Of a stretch of 64,000 nucleotides of DNA, positions 61,691 through 64,000 are shown in pieces (positions within the stretch are counted from its first letter, which is position 1; the number at the start of each line of letters is the position of its first letter). Source of the stretch: Bacteroidales bacterium UBA1410. Lineage in GTDB: Bacteria; Bacteroidota; Bacteroidia; Bacteroidales; Dysgonomonadaceae. Below the pieces are notes generated by a model. It had not been told where the DNA came from. It was given only the letters and a program-made list of their open reading frames with translations, and made no database searches. The position numbers and the translations under genes were made by a program. Location: contig DBPW01000043.1 in the NCBI GenBank assembly GCA_002305015.1, positions 1 to 64,000 on the forward strand. The letters are read 5' to 3'.

Positions 61691-62371
61691 ATGAAACAGG
61701 TATCATTGGCCTTAGCTGCACTGTTATTGGTTGCAACGCTAATATTACCGGGTTGCGGAGCAAGCAAGACGGTTCAAGGTGCAGGAATTGGAGCTGCAAG
61801 TGGTGCAGCGGTGGGTGCAGGTATTGGCGCCATTGTAGGAGGTGGCAAGGGTGCAGCATGGGGAGCCGGAATTGGTTCGGTAGTTGGAGGCACAGCAGGT
61901 GCCATCATCGGCAATAAAATGGATAAGCAAGCCAAAGAATTGGCTGAGATTGAAGGTGCCCAAGTGGAGAAAATTAACGAAGGACAGGCCATTAAGGTTA
62001 CTTTTGAATCAGGTATTTTGTTCGCAACCAATTCCAGTACATTGAACGAGGCTTCGCGCGAGTCGCTGGATAAATTTGCCGAATCGCTGAAAAACAATCC
62101 CGACACCGATATCAAAATTTATGGGCATACCGACAGTACCGGCAACGATGCCATTAACAATCCTTTGTCGGAACGTCGTGCCGAAGCAGTTTACAATTAT
62201 CTTCTCTCAAAAGGGATATCGGGAACCCGTATGGAGGCAAAAGGATTTGGATCTACGCAACCTGTTGCCGACAACAGCACAGTTACGGGAAGAGCTCAGA
62301 ACCGCAGGGTTGAAATTTATATTCTTCCCAACGCCAAAATGATCGAGGAGGCTCAACAACAGGCAAAATAA
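61691..62371 (+). CDS. OmpA-family lipoprotein with glycine-zipper
   Basis: A 226-residue lipoprotein (lipobox ILPGC, Cys about residue 22). A glycine-zipper segment (about 31-77, with GAGIGAASGAAVGAGIGAIVG and a second copy) is followed by an OmpA_C peptidoglycan-binding domain (about 105-220) with the motif IYGHTDSTGNDAINNPLSERRA. It probably anchors the outer membrane to peptidoglycan, similar to YiaD. Two terminators follow. Confidence 0.93.
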   Translation: MKQVSLALAALLLVATLILPGCGASKTVQGAGIGAASGAAVGAGIGAIVGGGKGAAWGAGIGSVVGGTAGAIIGNKMDKQAKELAEIEGAQVEKINEGQAIKVTFESGILFATNSSTLNEASRESLDKFAESLKNNPDTDIKIYGHTDSTGNDAINNPLSERRAEAVYNYLLSKGISGTRMEAKGFGSTQPVADNSTVTGRAQNRRVEIYILPNAKMIEEAQQQAK

Positions 62372-62402
62372 ACCGAGAGGATGGATTAACTCGGTTTGCT
62401 TT
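62370..62402 (+). terminator. First terminator after the OmpA-like gene
   Basis: AAACCGAG pairs with CTCGGTTT around a 12-nt loop, then GCTTTTG. Confidence 0.65.
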
Positions 62403-62418
62403 TGTGTGATGAGGAACG

Positions 62419-62464
62419 AAATCGCATTGCCGGATAAAAAACGGCGATGCGATTTTTATTTTTG
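62419..62464 (+). terminator. Second terminator after the OmpA-like gene
   Basis: A 14-bp stem (AAATCGCATTGCCG with CGGCGATGCGATTT, one G-U pair) around GATAAAAAA, followed by TTATTTTTG. Confidence 0.85.
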
Positions 62465-62465
62465 C

Positions 62466-62473
62466 TAAATTTG
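62466..62473 (+). promoter_or_regulatory. -7 promoter element of msrC
   Basis: TAAATTTG, 24 bp before the msrC ATG, directly after the preceding terminator. Confidence 0.55.
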
Positions 62474-62496
62474 CGTTTGAAAGAACATATATTCGA

Positions 62497-62985
62497 ATGA
62501 AAAAAATGGTGGGTAAGAAAGAAAAATACTTGCAATTGATTTCTGCCATACAGTCTCTTACCGAATCAGAAACCGATGTTGTTGCCAATATGGCCAATGT
62601 GACGGCTGCAATAAAAGAAACCTTCGGATTTTTTTGGGTCGGATTTTATATCGTTAAAGAGAACCGGTTGGTGTTGGGGCCTTTTCAAGGACCTGTGGCG
62701 TGTACACGCATTGCTTATGGAAAGGGAGTTTGCGGAACGGCTTGGAAAGAACGAAAAACAATTATTGTTCCCGATGTGGAAGCTTTTCCGGGCCACATTG
62801 CGTGCAGTCGTTTTTCGCGTTCCGAAATTGTGGTTCCCGTGATGAACGGAAATGAGGTAGGGGCCGTGCTGGATATCGATAGCGAACGTTTGGCTGCTTT
62901 TGATGAAACGGACGCGCACTATCTCGAAAAAATTGTTGAGCTGATTCGTCCTTCACTTTTTGGCTTGACCCAATCCGATTCCTGA
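62497..62985 (+). CDS. msrC: Free methionine-(R)-sulfoxide reductase (GAF domain)
   Basis: A 162-residue single GAF-domain protein. The three catalytic cysteines are Cys69, Cys79 and Cys103, with spacings 10 and 24, exactly those of E. coli fRMsr (Cys84/94/118). They lie in PVACTRI, KGVCGTAW and HIACSR. The enzyme reduces free methionine-R-sulfoxide using thioredoxin. Its C-terminal GAF helix is complete. Confidence 0.93.
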   Translation: MKKMVGKKEKYLQLISAIQSLTESETDVVANMANVTAAIKETFGFFWVGFYIVKENRLVLGPFQGPVACTRIAYGKGVCGTAWKERKTIIVPDVEAFPGHIACSRFSRSEIVVPVMNGNEVGAVLDIDSERLAAFDETDAHYLEKIVELIRPSLFGLTQSDS

Positions 62986-63025
62986 GGAAGTTTTTTTGAT
63001 TTTTCATGCATTGGCTTTTTTTTCT

Positions 63026-63033
63026 TACCTTTG
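63026..63033 (+). promoter_or_regulatory. -7 promoter element of pyrG
   Basis: TACCTTTG, 40 bp before the GTG start of pyrG. Confidence 0.55.
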
Positions 63034-63072
63034 CAACTTTGAAAAATCTGAAATATAAATACTTCAATTATC

Positions 63073-64000
63073 GTGGCTGATACAAAGTACATTTTCGTTA
63101 CGGGCGGTGTAGTTTCTTCGTTGGGGAAGGGCATTATAGCATCGTCTATGGGTAAACTGTTGCAGGAAAGAGGCTACAAGGTTACCATTCAGAAATTCGA
63201 TCCCTATATTAATGTGGATTCGGGAACGCTCAATCCGTATGAACACGGCGAATGTTTTGTGACGGTAGACGGGCATGAAGCAGATTTGGATTTGGGACAC
63301 TACGAACGTTTTCTCAATATTCAAACCACCCGCGACAATATCATCACCACCGGACGTATCTATCAGAATGTGATTATGAAAGAGCGTCGGGGCGATTATT
63401 TGGGAAAAACGGTACAGGTTATTCCCCATATTACCGACGAAATCAAGCGAAACATCAAACAGCTGGGCATTAAACATAAATTCGATTTTGTGATTACCGA
63501 AATCGGAGGAACAGTGGGCGACATCGAGTCCACTCCGTTTTTGGAAGCGGTTCGTCAGTTGCGATGGGAGTTGGGCAAAAATTGTTTTTGCGTACATCTC
63601 ACCTATGTCCCTTATTTGAAAGCGGCGGGCGAGGTGAAAACCAAGCCGACTCAACACTCGGTGAAAGAGCTGCAATCGTTGGGTATTCAACCCGATATGC
63701 TGGTTCTTCGTACCGAACAAAAGCTGGACGAGGATATTCTGCATAAAGTAGCCCTGTTTTGCAATGTCGAAAAGCAGGCTGTAATACAGTCGGTTGACGT
63801 TTCTTCCATTTACGAAGTACCCATCATGATGCGCGACCAGGGAATGGACGAGGTGGTGCTGCGCAAGATGAATCTGCCGGTGGGCGAAAAACCGGCCATG
63901 AAGCCGTGGATTGCTTTTCTGGAGAAACGCAAAAATGCTACTGAGGAAGTGCGTATCAAACTGGTAGGGAAATATGCCGAATTGCCCGATGCGTACAAGT
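63073..64000 (+). CDS. pyrG: CTP synthase, N-terminal part (cut by window end)
   Basis: The first 309 codons of CTP synthase, which aminates UTP to CTP. A GTG start opens MADTKYIFVTGGVVSSLGKG, the P-loop of the synthase domain (residues 2-21). Further conserved parts are KFDPYINVDSGTLNPYEHGE, VDGHEADLDLGHYERF and TEIGGTVGDIES. The synthase domain (about 1-266) is complete. The linker and the start of the glutaminase domain are included, but the remainder lies outside the window, so no stop codon is seen. Confidence 0.97.
   Translation, partial: MADTKYIFVTGGVVSSLGKGIIASSMGKLLQERGYKVTIQKFDPYINVDSGTLNPYEHGECFVTVDGHEADLDLGHYERFLNIQTTRDNIITTGRIYQNVIMKERRGDYLGKTVQVIPHITDEIKRNIKQLGIKHKFDFVITEIGGTVGDIESTPFLEAVRQLRWELGKNCFCVHLTYVPYLKAAGEVKTKPTQHSVKELQSLGIQPDMLVLRTEQKLDEDILHKVALFCNVEKQAVIQSVDVSSIYEVPIMMRDQGMDEVVLRKMNLPVGEKPAMKPWIAFLEKRKNATEEVRIKLVGKYAELPDAYK

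Noticed and set aside
61651..61917. 88-codon frame across the start of the OmpA-like gene
   Set aside because: Out of frame with the lipoprotein; its Cys/Trp/Arg-rich product arises from the glycine-zipper coding repeat.
63064..63744. 226-codon open frame on the minus strand
   Set aside because: Antisense to the conserved N-terminus of pyrG, so a shadow of a real gene.
1..64000. CRISPR array, IS element or prophage
   Set aside because: No regularly spaced repeats, transposase, integrase or phage structural genes were seen in the window.

Overview
The window is a stretch of chromosome from a Bacteroidota bacterium, most likely order Bacteroidales. The evidence is: promoters of the TAnnTTTG type in front of many genes with little purine-rich Shine-Dalgarno signal; a SusC/SusD pair; an RprX/RprY-type two-component system; the bL28-bL33-DUF4295 ribosomal cluster; and a ferredoxin-dependent 2-oxoacid oxidoreductase that points to anaerobic metabolism. 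The genus cannot be fixed from the sequence alone. No phage, IS element, CRISPR array or rRNA operon was seen. Most of the window is core genome.

Layout. 0-1.4 kb: an RNA helicase. 1.4-4.3 kb (minus): a 2-oxoacid:ferredoxin oxidoreductase operon (ferredoxin, alpha, a tiny membrane protein, beta, gamma). 4.4-6.2 kb (minus): KdsC phosphatase, a DUF2520 Rossmann protein and a nitroreductase. 6.3-9.9 kb (minus): ftsY-rimO-HU-HU/LysM. 10-10.6 kb (minus): bL28-bL33-DUF4295. 10.7-17.6 kb: a DUF4468 protein, a TPR membrane protein, ribH, tRNA-Met, mutS2 and a NagB-like/PIG-L fusion. 17.7-23.5 kb: a START-like protein, an LptF/LptG permease, ribBA, an MscS channel and a TPR protein. 23.5-23.96 kb is non-coding and unusually rich in nested inverted repeats. 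24-27 kb (minus): an acyl-CoA synthetase, its likely XRE-cupin regulator and an inositol-phosphatase-like enzyme.

27.3-34 kb and 40-46.7 kb hold two efflux operons with the same order: TetR, TolC, membrane-fusion lipoprotein, RND pump, small PII-like protein. Between them, on the minus strand, lie pabB-pabC, an S9 peptidase, ispE and a DUF2461 gene. 46.9-54.6 kb carries ruvA, an unknown exported protein, a CDP-alcohol phosphotransferase/GtrA pair, rprX-rprY, a sirtuin without a recognisable zinc site, and an FKBP lipoprotein. 55.2-61 kb is an AT-richer SusC-SusD-lipoprotein unit with a long structured leader and no degradative enzymes beside it. 61.3-64 kb: a small acidic protein, an OmpA-like lipoprotein, free methionine sulfoxide reductase, and the start of pyrG, cut by the window end.

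The observations most worth following are: the twin RND operons ending in PII-like genes, where the first pump has lost the canonical proton-relay Asp and Lys; the HU protein apparently anchored in the inner membrane with a periplasmic LysM-like end; the tiny membrane protein inside the oxidoreductase operon; the NagB-like domain without its active-site residues fused to an intact-looking deacetylase; and the structured non-coding locus at 23.66-23.94 kb. All functional calls come from reading motifs and context; no database search was run.
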